64,000 bases of DNA from CAJGDV01 sp036667875 (GTDB lineage: Bacteria > Bacillota_I > Bacilli_A > RF39 > UBA660), in contig JAVWTD010000003.1 in the NCBI GenBank assembly GCA_036667875.1, positions 1 to 64,000 on the forward strand. The letters run 5' to 3'. Shown piece by piece: positions 27,325-37,187 of this stretch (the first letter of the stretch is position 1; the number at the start of each line of letters is the position of its first letter). Below the pieces are notes generated by a model that worked only from the letters and a program-made list of their open reading frames with translations, had not been told where the DNA came from and ran no database searches. Position numbers and translations under genes: made by a program.

Positions 27325-28818
27325 TTATTTTATTAAATTATCTCCTGTCATATTAGATGGTGTTGATTCATTTAGTAAAGATATTATTGTAGGGGCAATG
27401 TCTGCTAGTTTTCCATTTTTAAGTTGAACATCTTTTGTTATAATAAAAGGAACTTTGCTGTTTGAGTGGCTTGTTATTTTATCGCCTTTATCATTACACA
27501 TTTCGTCGCAGTTACCATGGTCTGCAGTTACGATTAAAGTTCCGTTTAGGTCTTTTACTTTTATATATATTTTACCTAGACATTCATCTAAAAACTCGAC
27601 TGCTTTTATTGTAGCAGAAATATTTCCTGTATGTCCAACCATATCTCCATTTGCAAAGTTTAGAATAACGACATCAAATTTTTCTAAATTGTTTAATAGT
27701 TTTTCTGTTACTTCTTCTGCACTCATTTCTGGTTGTAAGTCATAAGTTGCTACTTTGGGTGAAGGTACTAATATTCTTGTACATCCTTTTAACTCTTTTT
27801 CTATACCTCCATCAAAAAAATAAGTTACATGGGCATATTTTTCAGTTTCTGCTATTCTTAGTTGTTTATAATTGTTATTAGCTAGAAATTCTCCTAATGT
27901 GTTTTCTAGTGTTTCTAATTTAAAGGCTGGAGTACTTTTTACTTCTTCACTTAAAGGCATCATTGTTACTAATTTTAATTTGTTAATAAATGTTCTTTGA
28001 AATCCACTAAAGTTTTCATTTGTTAAGGCACTAAATAGTTCTCTTCCACGGTCTGGTCTATAATTAAATAAGATAAGACCATCGTTTTCTTTTATCATTC
28101 CTGATTCATCTAAAATAATTGGCTTTACAAATTCATCTTGTTCATTTCTTTTATATGATTCTAAAATTGCTTCTTTGTAGTTTGAAGCGTGTACGCCGGT
28201 ATTTTCTGTTATAGCGTCATATGCTAGTTTGATTCTTTCCCAGTTATTATCTCTATCCATTGCATAATATCTTCCAGATAATGTTGCTATTTTTGTATTT
28301 CCAAGTTCTTTTATTTTTTCATTTATTATATCTAAATAGTTTAAACATACATTTGGTAATGTATCTCTTCCATCTAAAAATAAATGAAGATAAACTTTTT
28401 TTATTCCTTTGTTTTTTGCACTTTCTAAAAGGGCAATTAAATGATTTATGTGGGAGTGTATTCCTCCATCACTTAGTAGTCCTAAAATATGTAAATTTGA
28501 ATTATTATTGATTACATGATTAAAAACATTATCAAATTCTTTGTTTTGATAAAATTCTTTGTTTTTTATTTTTTCATTTATTAATTGAAGTGGTTGATAT
28601 ACTATTCTTCCTGCTCCTATGTTTAAATGTCCTACTTCACTGTTTCCCATTTGTCCAATTGGTAATCCTACAAGTTCTCCACTTGCTTCAAGTAGACTGT
28701 GGGGATAATTTTCCCAAAGATAGTCAAAGTTTGGCTTTTTGGCTTGTTTAAAGGCGTTTCCTTTTGTTTCTTCTCTTATTCCTACACCATCTAAAATGCA
28801 TAGTACGATTGGTTTCAT
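27325..28818 (-). CDS. gpmI: 2,3-bisphosphoglycerate-independent phosphoglycerate mutase
   Basis: 497 residues, full length. It interconverts 3- and 2-phosphoglycerate in glycolysis using two manganese ions. The nucleophile Ser lies in QMGNSEVGHLNIGAGR (about residue 60), and ILCILDGVG, LFLDGRDTLP, NYRPDRGREL and VTADHGNCDEM supply the metal and substrate ligands of the alkaline phosphatase superfamily. It appears to head a short unit with two surface-protein genes, an odd metabolic partnership. Confidence 0.96.
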   Translation of the reverse strand: MKPIVLCILDGVGIREETKGNAFKQAKKPNFDYLWENYPHSLLEASGELVGLPIGQMGNSEVGHLNIGAGRIVYQPLQLINEKIKNKEFYQNKEFDNVFNHVINNNSNLHILGLLSDGGIHSHINHLIALLESAKNKGIKKVYLHLFLDGRDTLPNVCLNYLDIINEKIKELGNTKIATLSGRYYAMDRDNNWERIKLAYDAITENTGVHASNYKEAILESYKRNEQDEFVKPIILDESGMIKENDGLILFNYRPDRGRELFSALTNENFSGFQRTFINKLKLVTMMPLSEEVKSTPAFKLETLENTLGEFLANNNYKQLRIAETEKYAHVTYFFDGGIEKELKGCTRILVPSPKVATYDLQPEMSAEEVTEKLLNNLEKFDVVILNFANGDMVGHTGNISATIKAVEFLDECLGKIYIKVKDLNGTLIVTADHGNCDEMCNDKGDKITSHSNSKVPFIITKDVQLKNGKLADIAPTIISLLNESTPSNMTGDNLIK

Positions 28819-28851
28819 TATATCATCTCCATTATTATTCTATCATATAAA

Positions 28852-28878
28852 GAAAAAATTACATATATAAATGTAATT
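28852..28878 (-). terminator. Intrinsic terminator of the lipid kinase gene
   Basis: Minus strand ATTACAT / ATGTAAT arms followed by six T residues, overlapping the stop at 28877. Confidence 0.7.
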
Positions 28879-29743
28879 ATCTTGACATAATTAAACGCTT
28901 TATATCGTAATTATTTTCGTTATTATATTTTATTCCACCTTCGATTATGTTAAAATCAAAATCTTTGCCTTTTAATAATTCTCCATCTATTCCACATATT
29001 AAGTCTTTATTTGAAGTTATTTTTAAATTTTTTATTCTTTTTGTTATTACATGTTTATCTTCATAATGATTTTCTTTTATTAACTTTAAAAGCATGGGTG
29101 GTATTTGCAGTTTGTTTAATTTTTTTGCCATGCAAAGATTTAAGTAACCATCATTTATCGAGGCATCAGGTGTTATTCTAAAACCACTTCCATAATATTG
29201 ACCGTTAGTTACGGCTAATAGTGTTATTTTCTCATAAACATCATTAATTTTAATTTCTATTGGTTTAAAATTAATCAATGTGTAGATTATACTTGCATTA
29301 TAAATTTGTGATCTTGGGATATGAATTTTTTTCATAAGGGACACATTTTCTCCAATTATAGCATCTAGTCCTATTGACGCTGAATTTATAAAATACTTGT
29401 CATTTACTTTACCAACATCAATATCAAATATTTTCTCTTCATAATTAGATATTGTTTTGTAAAAATCATTCCCAGATCCTGCAGGAATAACAGTTAAAAA
29501 ACTAGTTCCTCCTATTAAACCATTGACTATTTCATTTAAAGTACCATCTCCACCAACACTATAAATTCTGCATCCAAAGTCTTTATAATAAGTGGCAATT
29601 TTAGTGGCATCGTCTTTTTTTTCTGTGTAAACTATCTTGTAGTCTTCATTGTTTTCTTTACACTTTTTTTCTAATCTTTTTATTATTTCTAAACTTAAGC
29701 CTTGTCCTGAAGTTGGGTTGACAATAAATAATTTTTTCATCAT
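28877..29743 (-). CDS. Diacylglycerol/lipid kinase family protein
   Basis: 288 residues of the DagK/YegS/BmrU family, which phosphorylates diacylglycerol or related lipids with ATP. Conserved features are FIVNPTSGQG at the N-terminus, the glycine-rich SVGGDGTLNEIVNGL (about residues 63-77), IPAGSGNDFYKTI and SIGLDA. It recycles diacylglycerol made during lipoteichoic acid synthesis in related bacteria. It starts 11 bases after the upstream unknown gene and so probably shares its transcript. Confidence 0.88.
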   Translation of the reverse strand: MMKKLFIVNPTSGQGLSLEIIKRLEKKCKENNEDYKIVYTEKKDDATKIATYYKDFGCRIYSVGGDGTLNEIVNGLIGGTSFLTVIPAGSGNDFYKTISNYEEKIFDIDVGKVNDKYFINSASIGLDAIIGENVSLMKKIHIPRSQIYNASIIYTLINFKPIEIKINDVYEKITLLAVTNGQYYGSGFRITPDASINDGYLNLCMAKKLNKLQIPPMLLKLIKENHYEDKHVITKRIKNLKITSNKDLICGIDGELLKGKDFDFNIIEGGIKYNNENNYDIKRLIMSR

Positions 29744-29754
29744 ATCCTCTTTTA

Positions 29755-30771
29755 TTATATAATAATTTTCTTTCTTTTACTTTCGAGTTTCCTTTGGGTT
29801 CTTGCAAGTGATTTTGCATTTTCTGTTTTTGGAAATTCATTGTTTAGTTTACAATTATAATATTCAATAATTTCTTCTTTTTGTTTTAAAAAATTAGTTG
29901 TTAAAAATACATCATTAATGGTTGCATTTATAACTGTATTATTATTATTTAATTTTATCATTATTTCAGATATTTCTTCAATTGTTTTATTTTCAGTGGG
30001 AATATTTATAATTTCTTTTTTTGGTGTTTCTAATGATTCCCAGTAGTTACAATGATATATTGTTATATTTTTTGGTTTTACTTTGATTTCTTTTGTTGAT
30101 TTATTTTCTATTAATGGTGAAAGTTTAGGTTTTTCAATTGTTTCTTTAATTTCATCAGTATGTTTTTCAATTGTTTCTTTAATTTCATCAGTATGTTTTT
30201 CAATTGTTTCTTTAATTTCTTCTTTTTCATCAGTATATTCTTTAATTATTTCTTTTTCATAAGAATGTTCTTTAATATTTTTGAATATTTTTTTTAAATA
30301 TAAAATTCTTTTTTGGCGACCATTTGAAAATATTTGATCAAGCAAATTTTTAAATGCAATATCTTTATTTTTTTTATATTCTTTAATTTTTAAGTTTTTT
30401 TCGTTTGCTTTTATTTTTATAATTTTATCAAGATCAAACAGTTTATTTAAATTATTATTTTTTGAAATTTCATCAATTGTTGAAGTAATCTTTTTTTCTT
30501 TAAAGTTTTTACCTTTTTTTAAAATTGGTACGAATGTGTGTTTTGCTATTTGAAAGATTTTACTAAGACATAGTGTCGGAATAATCTTTCCTGTTGCTAC
30601 CTCTTTTACATATAAATCTCTAAATCCTCTTTTGTAGAAAATTGGTCCTGCAATTTTGGTAGATTTCCTATCAATATTAGTTTTTGATATTTTATATTCA
30701 TTTCCGTTATTGATTTGATGTATATATCCTTCATAAATTGTTGTGTATTTTTTAATTATATTTTTTATCAT
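29755..30771 (-). CDS. Unrecognised protein, paralog 1 flanking the Wadjet cassette
   Basis: 338 residues with no family I recognise. It is paralogous to 38738-39850. Both have an N-terminal domain with IYEG-IxQI, then KRGF-DLYV-ETG-IPT and AxHTFVPI (here FYKRGFRDLYVKEVATGKI, about residues 45-63), a variable charged linker, a YW motif (NYWESL) and a C-terminal FLKQKEEIIEYY. The linker here contains three near-identical 11-residue repeats (EIKETIEKHTD). No signal peptide or membrane helix is seen, so it should be cytoplasmic. It has its own consensus promoter and lies just downstream of jetD. A regulator or partner of the defence cassette is possible but unproven. Confidence 0.7.
   Translation of the reverse strand: MIKNIIKKYTTIYEGYIHQINNGNEYKISKTNIDRKSTKIAGPIFYKRGFRDLYVKEVATGKIIPTLCLSKIFQIAKHTFVPILKKGKNFKEKKITSTIDEISKNNNLNKLFDLDKIIKIKANEKNLKIKEYKKNKDIAFKNLLDQIFSNGRQKRILYLKKIFKNIKEHSYEKEIIKEYTDEKEEIKETIEKHTDEIKETIEKHTDEIKETIEKPKLSPLIENKSTKEIKVKPKNITIYHCNYWESLETPKKEIINIPTENKTIEEISEIMIKLNNNNTVINATINDVFLTTNFLKQKEEIIEYYNCKLNNEFPKTENAKSLARTQRKLESKRKKIII
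30130..30219 (-). repeat. 33-base tandem repeat in the linker of paralog 1
   Basis: Two full and one partial copy of a 33-base unit, identical between copies, encode the repeated EIKETIEKHTD peptide. Such identity suggests recent slippage. Confidence 0.85.
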
Positions 30772-30795
30772 TATACTCCTCCTTGAATGACCTTT

Positions 30796-30824
30796 ATTAT
30801 ATAGATATTTGCTCTTTATGTCAA
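30796..30824 (-). promoter_or_regulatory. Consensus sigma-A promoter of paralog 1
   Basis: Minus strand TTGACA (30819-30824), 17-base spacer, TATAAT (30796-30801); RBS AGGAGGAG precedes the ATG at 30771. Confidence 0.9.
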
Positions 30825-30871
30825 ACTATTTTCATAATAAAAAAAACTTGGATTTTAACCAGATTCTTTTT

Positions 30872-32065
30872 TTAATTATTATCTTTTATAAATTTTATTA
30901 TATCGTTAATGCTGTTTTCTTGATGATAAGAATATTTGTTTTTATTTAATAATTCAATTATTTCATTAAAGTAAGTATTATTTATTTTATTTAATTTTTT
31001 TAATCTTGCTGTTGATATTTTATTGTTAGAAATATTTTCTTTATATTTTTCTTTATCATATCCGAATGGAATAACATTATATTTAGATATTAATTTATCT
31101 ACTATTAATATTCCTTCAGGGTCTATGTCTCCATTATAATAAATAACAGTATCAAAAAGATTATCTAATATTCTATAAAGAGAACTATTTGGATTACCAG
31201 AGGTTATAATTACTGAGCAATCTAGTTTATTCATTAAAATACTATGTAATATTATTGGGTTTTCAAATATAAACAATTTATTATTTTTGGTTTTTAAGTT
31301 TTTATATTTTTCAGTATGAATTAGAGATATCATTGTTGGTAAATAATTTTTATTTGCTAGTTCTAATTCTTTATTTTTTTCATCAATCAATCCATAAGTT
31401 ATAACAAAATTTGATATTTCATCTACAAAAAGATTATATTTACTTAAAAGGTTTATTTTGTCTTCTCTTGAGTTTATAGTTACTAATTCAAAAAATGAAA
31501 GAGCATCGATAAAGAGTGAACAACTTGATGTTTCAATATCAAAATAATGTGAATTATTTGTTATGTTGGCTGAAAAAACATTAAGTGGTGTTCCTGTTTT
31601 TGGTAAATTATTTATGGCTTTACAAATATAATTTAAATCAATTTTAAGTTTGTTTTTATTATCATTATATTTTTTTGATATTTTAGAACTGTTAGTTATT
31701 TCATTTAACCATAATTCGGCTTTTTTGTTTTTTTGAGTATTAATAATTTCTTCAAAAAATGTTTTCCTTTCATTTTCGTAGTTTTCTTTTTTTTGTTTGT
31801 TTGTTTGAATACTATTATTATAATAATCCATAAGAAGATTGTGTAAAGATATATTAAAAGTCTCTATTAATCTTTTTTCAAATTCTTTTAATTTTACTTC
31901 TTTTTCTATTGCTTTTCCTAAGAATAGTGATAAATTTTCTTGTTCTTCAATATTATTTATTTTTATTATTCCTGTTGTTTTTCCTGTTTTAATATATTTT
32001 TGTCTTAGTTCATCAAAGAAAGTAGAAAAGTTTCTATCTTCCTTGAAGTACTTCTTGGGATTCAT
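30872..32065 (-). CDS. jetD: Wadjet nuclease subunit JetD (DUF2399/DUF3323, TIGR02679-type)
   Basis: 397 residues from the ATG at 32065. A longer frame to 32128 exists, but the family N-terminus (YFKEDRNFSTFFDELRQKY) starts here. The C-terminal half has the TOPRIM-like core: FENP (about 266), an SGNP turn, then YYNGDIDPEGILI (about 309-321) with the metal-binding DxD. In Wadjet systems JetD cleaves plasmid DNA that the JetABC motor has extruded. The gene overlaps the 3' end of jetC by 32 bases and is last of the jetA-B-C-D operon. Confidence 0.9.
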   Translation of the reverse strand: MNPKKYFKEDRNFSTFFDELRQKYIKTGKTTGIIKINNIEEQENLSLFLGKAIEKEVKLKEFEKRLIETFNISLHNLLMDYYNNSIQTNKQKKENYENERKTFFEEIINTQKNKKAELWLNEITNSSKISKKYNDNKNKLKIDLNYICKAINNLPKTGTPLNVFSANITNNSHYFDIETSSCSLFIDALSFFELVTINSREDKINLLSKYNLFVDEISNFVITYGLIDEKNKELELANKNYLPTMISLIHTEKYKNLKTKNNKLFIFENPIILHSILMNKLDCSVIITSGNPNSSLYRILDNLFDTVIYYNGDIDPEGILIVDKLISKYNVIPFGYDKEKYKENISNNKISTARLKKLNKINNTYFNEIIELLNKNKYSYHQENSINDIIKFIKDNN

Positions 32066-35000
32066 AATCTTTGTTTGTAACAAGGACTCTTTTGTTTCCT
32101 TCCCATTTATAATTAATAACAGAAACAACTTCTGAATTGTTTGGTCTATTTAATACTGAAATAGCAAGTGATTTGACAGTTTCATAATCTCCCCATAGAC
32201 TTTGTGAAGTTAAGACATAATCTAAATCTAGGGTTTCTATTATTCTGAAGGCGTCTTTTATGTTGTCGTCATCAACTCCTGCAAAGGCTTCATCTAATGC
32301 AATAATTCTTAAACTATTTTCTCTTGCACCTTTATACTTAGCATAAATACTTGAGAATAATGGAATATACATTGCTATAGCCTTTTCTCCACCACTAAAT
32401 TTATTAAAGTGTTTGTCCGTAAGTTCTTTTTTATCCATGCCTGTTTTTTTGTAGAAAAGTTTAAATTTGAACCATTTTCTATAGTCTAAAACTTCAAAAA
32501 TTAAGTTTGAATCAAATTTATCATTCATACTTTCTTCTGCTCTTTTTATTTTAGAACGGAAATGTTTTGTTATTAAGGATATGTCGATACCATTTACTAA
32601 AGCTGGATCCTTTTTAAGGATATCAACAATTTGTTTGGTGTTGATTTCATCTTCTGTTTCTCCATCCATATTTTGCCAAGTAATTGAGAAAGATAATCCA
32701 CTTGATGTTTGTAATGATTCCATTAATTCTTTTACATTTTTTATCCATTTTTCTTGTTCATAAATTTTCTTTCTTATAGAAGCTCCTACATTATGAATAA
32801 GAATGTCTTGAAATAGTTTTCTATCTTCTTCGCTTAAGAGTTCTTTACATTCATTTAATCTTTCGGTAACAATTATAAATAGTTCATTTAAACTGACTTT
32901 TCTGCCGTTGTATTTAAAGAATAAATCTCCTCTTTGCGTTTCTTCATTTGCATATTCTGCTAGAGGGGTATATTTAGAAAGGGAGCCTTCTAATTTTGAT
33001 AGTTTGATATTTAATTCATTAAATAGGTCTCCATCTGTTTTACTAATATTTATTTCTTTTAAAGTTTTCTTATGAATTTCGTTTAAAGTCAAATTTGTGT
33101 CATAAACATGTTTTAAATTTATTTCTTTTTCAAAATCATTTTTACTTTTTTCAAATATTATTTCTTCTTCTTTAAGATTGTTTTCAAAAATAACTAAGGA
33201 ATTTTTAATGAAAACAATATCACTTTCTAATCTTACTATTTTCGTAAATGTTTCTTTAATTTCTTTTTCTAATTCGTCTAGTCTTTTTTCAGTTTTTAGA
33301 AGTTCTTCTTTTGCTTCTTTTAAGTTGCTATTGTCTAATAATTCATTTAAGTTTTTTATTTTCATTGTGGATTCTATTATTCTTTTATCAGTTTGACTTA
33401 TGTCTATTCTTAATTCGCTAATTTCTTCTTCAATATTAGAATAATTACATTGAATAACACATTTATTTTCAAGTGCTAATGAATTTCTGTAGTTTTCTGT
33501 TTTAAATTCGTTTATTCTTTTTAAATAATTATTTAAATCATCTTTTGTTTCTATTAATGAATCAATATCTATATTAATATTTCCTTTTATTTTAAGCAAT
33601 TCTTCTGTAATAACATTTAAGGTATTATTCTCTTTTTTGATTTCTAGAATATTTTCATCAAATAATCTTTTTTGTTGTTCTAGGTTAAATTTTTCAAAAT
33701 TTATTTTTTTTACAACTTCTCTTAAATCTATTTGTTTTATGTTTTTTTCGTCTTCTTTTAATTCGGCAATTTGATTAAAGCAAGTTTCAATTTTTTTATC
33801 ATATTCATTTTGTTCTTTATTTATTTTTTCGATTTCTTCTTCAATTTTATTGGTTTCTTTTAGAATATACGCTTTTCTAATATCATCACCAATAAGTATA
33901 TTTTCTTTAAAGTCAAGTTTACCATTCATAATGCTCATTTTAAATGTTCCGTTTTCACTTATATATAAAATGTCTTTATCATTAGTACTTATTCCTTCTA
34001 GAACGTTTAAAATTACTTTTTCTGATATTCCATTTGCTGGGGTAATGTCAAAATATTTGCTTATGTTATTTTCATATCTATTTGATTTTAATAGATATTT
34101 TCCATTTGTTTCTTTTAAAATATTCGTGTAGTCATTGGGATTAATAATTAAAGAGTTGATTAAACCAAGTGAAACAAGTGCATTTTCAACGTTTCCTCTT
34201 ATTTCTTTACTAATGTTTGATTTAAACTTAATTGCTTTATAAAGTGGTAAATAATTAATTTTATTATTATTACAATATATTTGTGCTTCTTCATTATTTA
34301 AAAATTCATCAATAATTTTTCCACTCTTTATATTATTTAATTCTTTTTCTTTTTCTATTATAGAGTTTTTTAAAAGACTTTTTTCTTTTTTATATTCATA
34401 AGTATTCTTGATTAATTCTTCTGTTTGTTTTAATACAAGTTTATTTATATAGTTTTTTATATCAAATGAACTGTTTTCAGAATAATCGTTTAAATAGTTT
34501 TTTAAGTTATCTTTATCATAATTATCAATTTTCAAAATTTTTGTTCTGCTATTTAATTCTAATATATAATTTTTATAATCATTTAGTTCTTCAATAAGAT
34601 AATCTTGTAAATCAGATAGATTTTTCTTTATTTCACTTATTTCATTTAAAATATTATCATTTTTTTGATTGAATCCATCTATTATCTTCTTTTGATTTTC
34701 GATTAGTATTACTTTATTTTCTATTGTTGTTAAAAGTTCAAGTAAATTATTTGAGTTTAATTCTAATAGTGACAAATCAACTTGATTATTATTGTCTTTC
34801 ATTAAATTTAATCTTAAATTTTTTAATTCAGTAATATTTTGATTGGTTTCTAATTCTATAAAATCATTTATAATACCATTTATTGTTTTAGTGTTAAAAT
34901 ATATTTTATCTTCTATTTCTTTTAGAGAATTTTTTGTATCAATTAATAATTCGTTTTTTTTGTTTAATGTTTCTTTTTTTCTTTCTAATATTTTTGATTC

Positions 35001-36026
35001 TTCTTCTATAATTTTAGAATTTGTATTTATTTCAACTGTTATATTTTCTAGTTCTTTATTGTTGAAATTACTTTTTTTGAATTTAAGTTCTTTTTCTTCT
35101 ATTTCTAATTTCTCATTTAATTTTTTTAAGTCTTCTAATTCTTCTGTATATTCATTTAATGTTTCGTTATTTTCTTTTATTTGTTTTTTCTTAGTGTTTA
35201 TTGATGTAGATGATTCATTATATTTTTCTGCTTTATTAAATAAGACTTTTTGGTTATACAAATTGTAACTAGGAAGTAGTTGTTTTAATGAATTTGTTTC
35301 ATTTTTAAGTTCTTCAATTTGTTCCTTTGATTTTGACATTTCTCTTATGGCTTCTGTCATTGGTAATAGTTCATTTTCTGAAAGTGGTTGTAATACATCT
35401 GATAAAATATTTGTTAAATGGGATGGTTTAAAACTATTTGATAATTTTGGTGATCTTATCTGAATTATTAAATTTATAAATTCATCATACATATCCATGT
35501 TTGGAAAACCGAAAATTAAATTGTTTACCATTTTCTTGTATTCACCTGTTGTTTCTACAAGTGTACCACATTCTTGAAGTTGAATGAGTAATTCTTTTTT
35601 TGATAATGGTATTTTATTACTTCTACTTTTATATAATAAAAAGTCTTTATTAATTCTTTTATTTTTTAATGAGAAGCCCCAAAACGTAATGGGTTTATTT
35701 TTAACTGCTTTTAATCCCATACCTATTGTTATATATTCTTTTCCATCGTATAATTCCATATAAAGGTATCCAGTGTTTTCTTCTTTACTAGACCCTTCTA
35801 AGAGTAAATAATCATCTATTTTTCTGGCTTTTGTTCCAAAGGAATCAAGTCTTTCTGAACTTTTATTGCCATCAAAAAGAAGAGGAATGAAGGATTGCAT
35901 TGTAACACTTTTTCCACTACCGTTACTTCCTTTTAAAAGTAGTTTTCCATTGTTAAAATAAAATTCTTCTTCATCATAAAACCAAAAGTTTAATAATCCA
36001 ATTTTATTTATTTTAAATCTATTCAT
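32034..36026 (-). CDS. jetC: Wadjet SMC-like ATPase JetC (TIGR02680-type, MukB-like)
   Basis: 1330 residues, the usual size for TIGR02680 proteins. The N-terminal head has Walker A GSNGSGKS (residues 33-40). Long heptad-rich coiled coils, packed with E, K, N and L, run from about 230 to 1000 around a central hinge (about 560-700). The C-terminal head has the ABC signature KFSGGEKAIAMY (about 1207) and Walker B RIIALDEAFAGVD (about 1238). It is the loop-extruding motor of the defence complex. It starts one base after jetB (TAG-A-ATG). Confidence 0.95.
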   Translation of the reverse strand: MNRFKINKIGLLNFWFYDEEEFYFNNGKLLLKGSNGSGKSVTMQSFIPLLFDGNKSSERLDSFGTKARKIDDYLLLEGSSKEENTGYLYMELYDGKEYITIGMGLKAVKNKPITFWGFSLKNKRINKDFLLYKSRSNKIPLSKKELLIQLQECGTLVETTGEYKKMVNNLIFGFPNMDMYDEFINLIIQIRSPKLSNSFKPSHLTNILSDVLQPLSENELLPMTEAIREMSKSKEQIEELKNETNSLKQLLPSYNLYNQKVLFNKAEKYNESSTSINTKKKQIKENNETLNEYTEELEDLKKLNEKLEIEEKELKFKKSNFNNKELENITVEINTNSKIIEEESKILERKKETLNKKNELLIDTKNSLKEIEDKIYFNTKTINGIINDFIELETNQNITELKNLRLNLMKDNNNQVDLSLLELNSNNLLELLTTIENKVILIENQKKIIDGFNQKNDNILNEISEIKKNLSDLQDYLIEELNDYKNYILELNSRTKILKIDNYDKDNLKNYLNDYSENSSFDIKNYINKLVLKQTEELIKNTYEYKKEKSLLKNSIIEKEKELNNIKSGKIIDEFLNNEEAQIYCNNNKINYLPLYKAIKFKSNISKEIRGNVENALVSLGLINSLIINPNDYTNILKETNGKYLLKSNRYENNISKYFDITPANGISEKVILNVLEGISTNDKDILYISENGTFKMSIMNGKLDFKENILIGDDIRKAYILKETNKIEEEIEKINKEQNEYDKKIETCFNQIAELKEDEKNIKQIDLREVVKKINFEKFNLEQQKRLFDENILEIKKENNTLNVITEELLKIKGNINIDIDSLIETKDDLNNYLKRINEFKTENYRNSLALENKCVIQCNYSNIEEEISELRIDISQTDKRIIESTMKIKNLNELLDNSNLKEAKEELLKTEKRLDELEKEIKETFTKIVRLESDIVFIKNSLVIFENNLKEEEIIFEKSKNDFEKEINLKHVYDTNLTLNEIHKKTLKEINISKTDGDLFNELNIKLSKLEGSLSKYTPLAEYANEETQRGDLFFKYNGRKVSLNELFIIVTERLNECKELLSEEDRKLFQDILIHNVGASIRKKIYEQEKWIKNVKELMESLQTSSGLSFSITWQNMDGETEDEINTKQIVDILKKDPALVNGIDISLITKHFRSKIKRAEESMNDKFDSNLIFEVLDYRKWFKFKLFYKKTGMDKKELTDKHFNKFSGGEKAIAMYIPLFSSIYAKYKGARENSLRIIALDEAFAGVDDDNIKDAFRIIETLDLDYVLTSQSLWGDYETVKSLAISVLNRPNNSEVVSVINYKWEGNKRVLVTNKDYESQEVLQGR

Positions 36027-36027
36027 T

Positions 36028-37185
36028 CTAATCCTCCAATAACAACTCTATTTGACTAAAGTTATTTTCTTCTTCTTCATAATCATATTTTCCGGTTAAA
36101 AGTGTGATGGCTGGTCTAAATTTAATTACATTATCTTCTAATTCAACTAGATTATAATTTTTATAAACTTCTATTAATTCTAAATAAAGTTTTTCGGTGC
36201 TCATTTGACGGTATTCTTTACTAAATAAAATATCATTTTTTTCTTTTAAATCTGCTAAAAATAGTTTGAATTCAGATATTAATAAAATAATATCATCATC
36301 TTTGTTTGGTTCATGTGTATGCGTTAGTGAATAATTTATGAACATTAATATATCTGTAATGGCTTTACTATTTGGAAAGTCTATAGGGTTATTACTTGTT
36401 TCATAACTCAATGTTGCCATGTTTTTAAAAATAAGCAGATTAGCATTAAATTTATCAGAAAAGTCATTTTCTATATAACTTCTATAGTTTCTTAAATAAT
36501 CAATTTTACTAATTTCTTCATCTTTAAAGTAGACTACTGGACTATATAGAAGTTCTTTATATATATAATGTTTTCTTAAGTTTTGTTGCTTTGTTATATC
36601 GTCTATATCATCGTTTAAAAAATCTTCATAATTCATGTAATCTAATATTCCTTCTTTAAATCTTTTTATAAAATGATATGAAGTACCTAAATTCTCGTAT
36701 AATACTTCACTTTCCATTGTTTCTGTAAATTTTAGATTATTGTCATCGACTACTTTTATTAATCCATTTGTGGTTGCATATTTTAGAACTTTAATTAAAC
36801 TTTTTCTATGACTGTATAAATCCCAGTTTGGCTTGTTTTTTTGTTCTATTATTCCTGAATTATCAGTGATATAGGAAACTAAATTTGATAATATAAATTG
36901 GTCATTTCTTACTTTATCTTCAAGATACATAAGAACAAACATAAAAAGAATGTAATCAATTAAGCTATCTAATTCTTTTAAAGAGTATGATCCATTTATT
37001 TTATTAGGTATTTTTTCCATTTTAATGATACTTGAATTTACTACTATTTTATTTCCTAGTTTATTAAAGGAAAACTCAGTTATTTCTTTTATTTTCGATT
37101 TGATTTGATAGAACATATCTCTATCAATTTCTTTATTTACCCAATAATTTTTTAAAAGATAATCTAATTCTTTTTGTATATTCAT
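36028..37185 (-). CDS. jetB: Wadjet subunit JetB (DUF2398, TIGR02678-type)
   Basis: 385 residues. The order between a TIGR02677-like protein and a TIGR02680-like SMC, plus segments such as KELDYLLKNYWVNKE, TNGLIKVVDDN and YIYKELLYSPVVY, identify the DUF2398 subunit. This is the KITE-like, MukE-type partner with winged-helix character. It clamps the kleisin to the SMC heads. It starts two bases after the jetA stop. Confidence 0.85.
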   Translation of the reverse strand: MNIQKELDYLLKNYWVNKEIDRDMFYQIKSKIKEITEFSFNKLGNKIVVNSSIIKMEKIPNKINGSYSLKELDSLIDYILFMFVLMYLEDKVRNDQFILSNLVSYITDNSGIIEQKNKPNWDLYSHRKSLIKVLKYATTNGLIKVVDDNNLKFTETMESEVLYENLGTSYHFIKRFKEGILDYMNYEDFLNDDIDDITKQQNLRKHYIYKELLYSPVVYFKDEEISKIDYLRNYRSYIENDFSDKFNANLLIFKNMATLSYETSNNPIDFPNSKAITDILMFINYSLTHTHEPNKDDDIILLISEFKLFLADLKEKNDILFSKEYRQMSTEKLYLELIEVYKNYNLVELEDNVIKFRPAITLLTGKYDYEEEENNFSQIELLLED

Positions 37186-37187
37186 AA

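Noticed and set aside
30130..30219. CRISPR-like repeats
   Set aside because: The 33-base units are directly contiguous without spacers and lie in a coding frame.
32066..32128. Longer jetD start at 32128
   Set aside because: The family-like N-terminus begins at the ATG at 32065; the extra residues only read the other frame of the jetC end.
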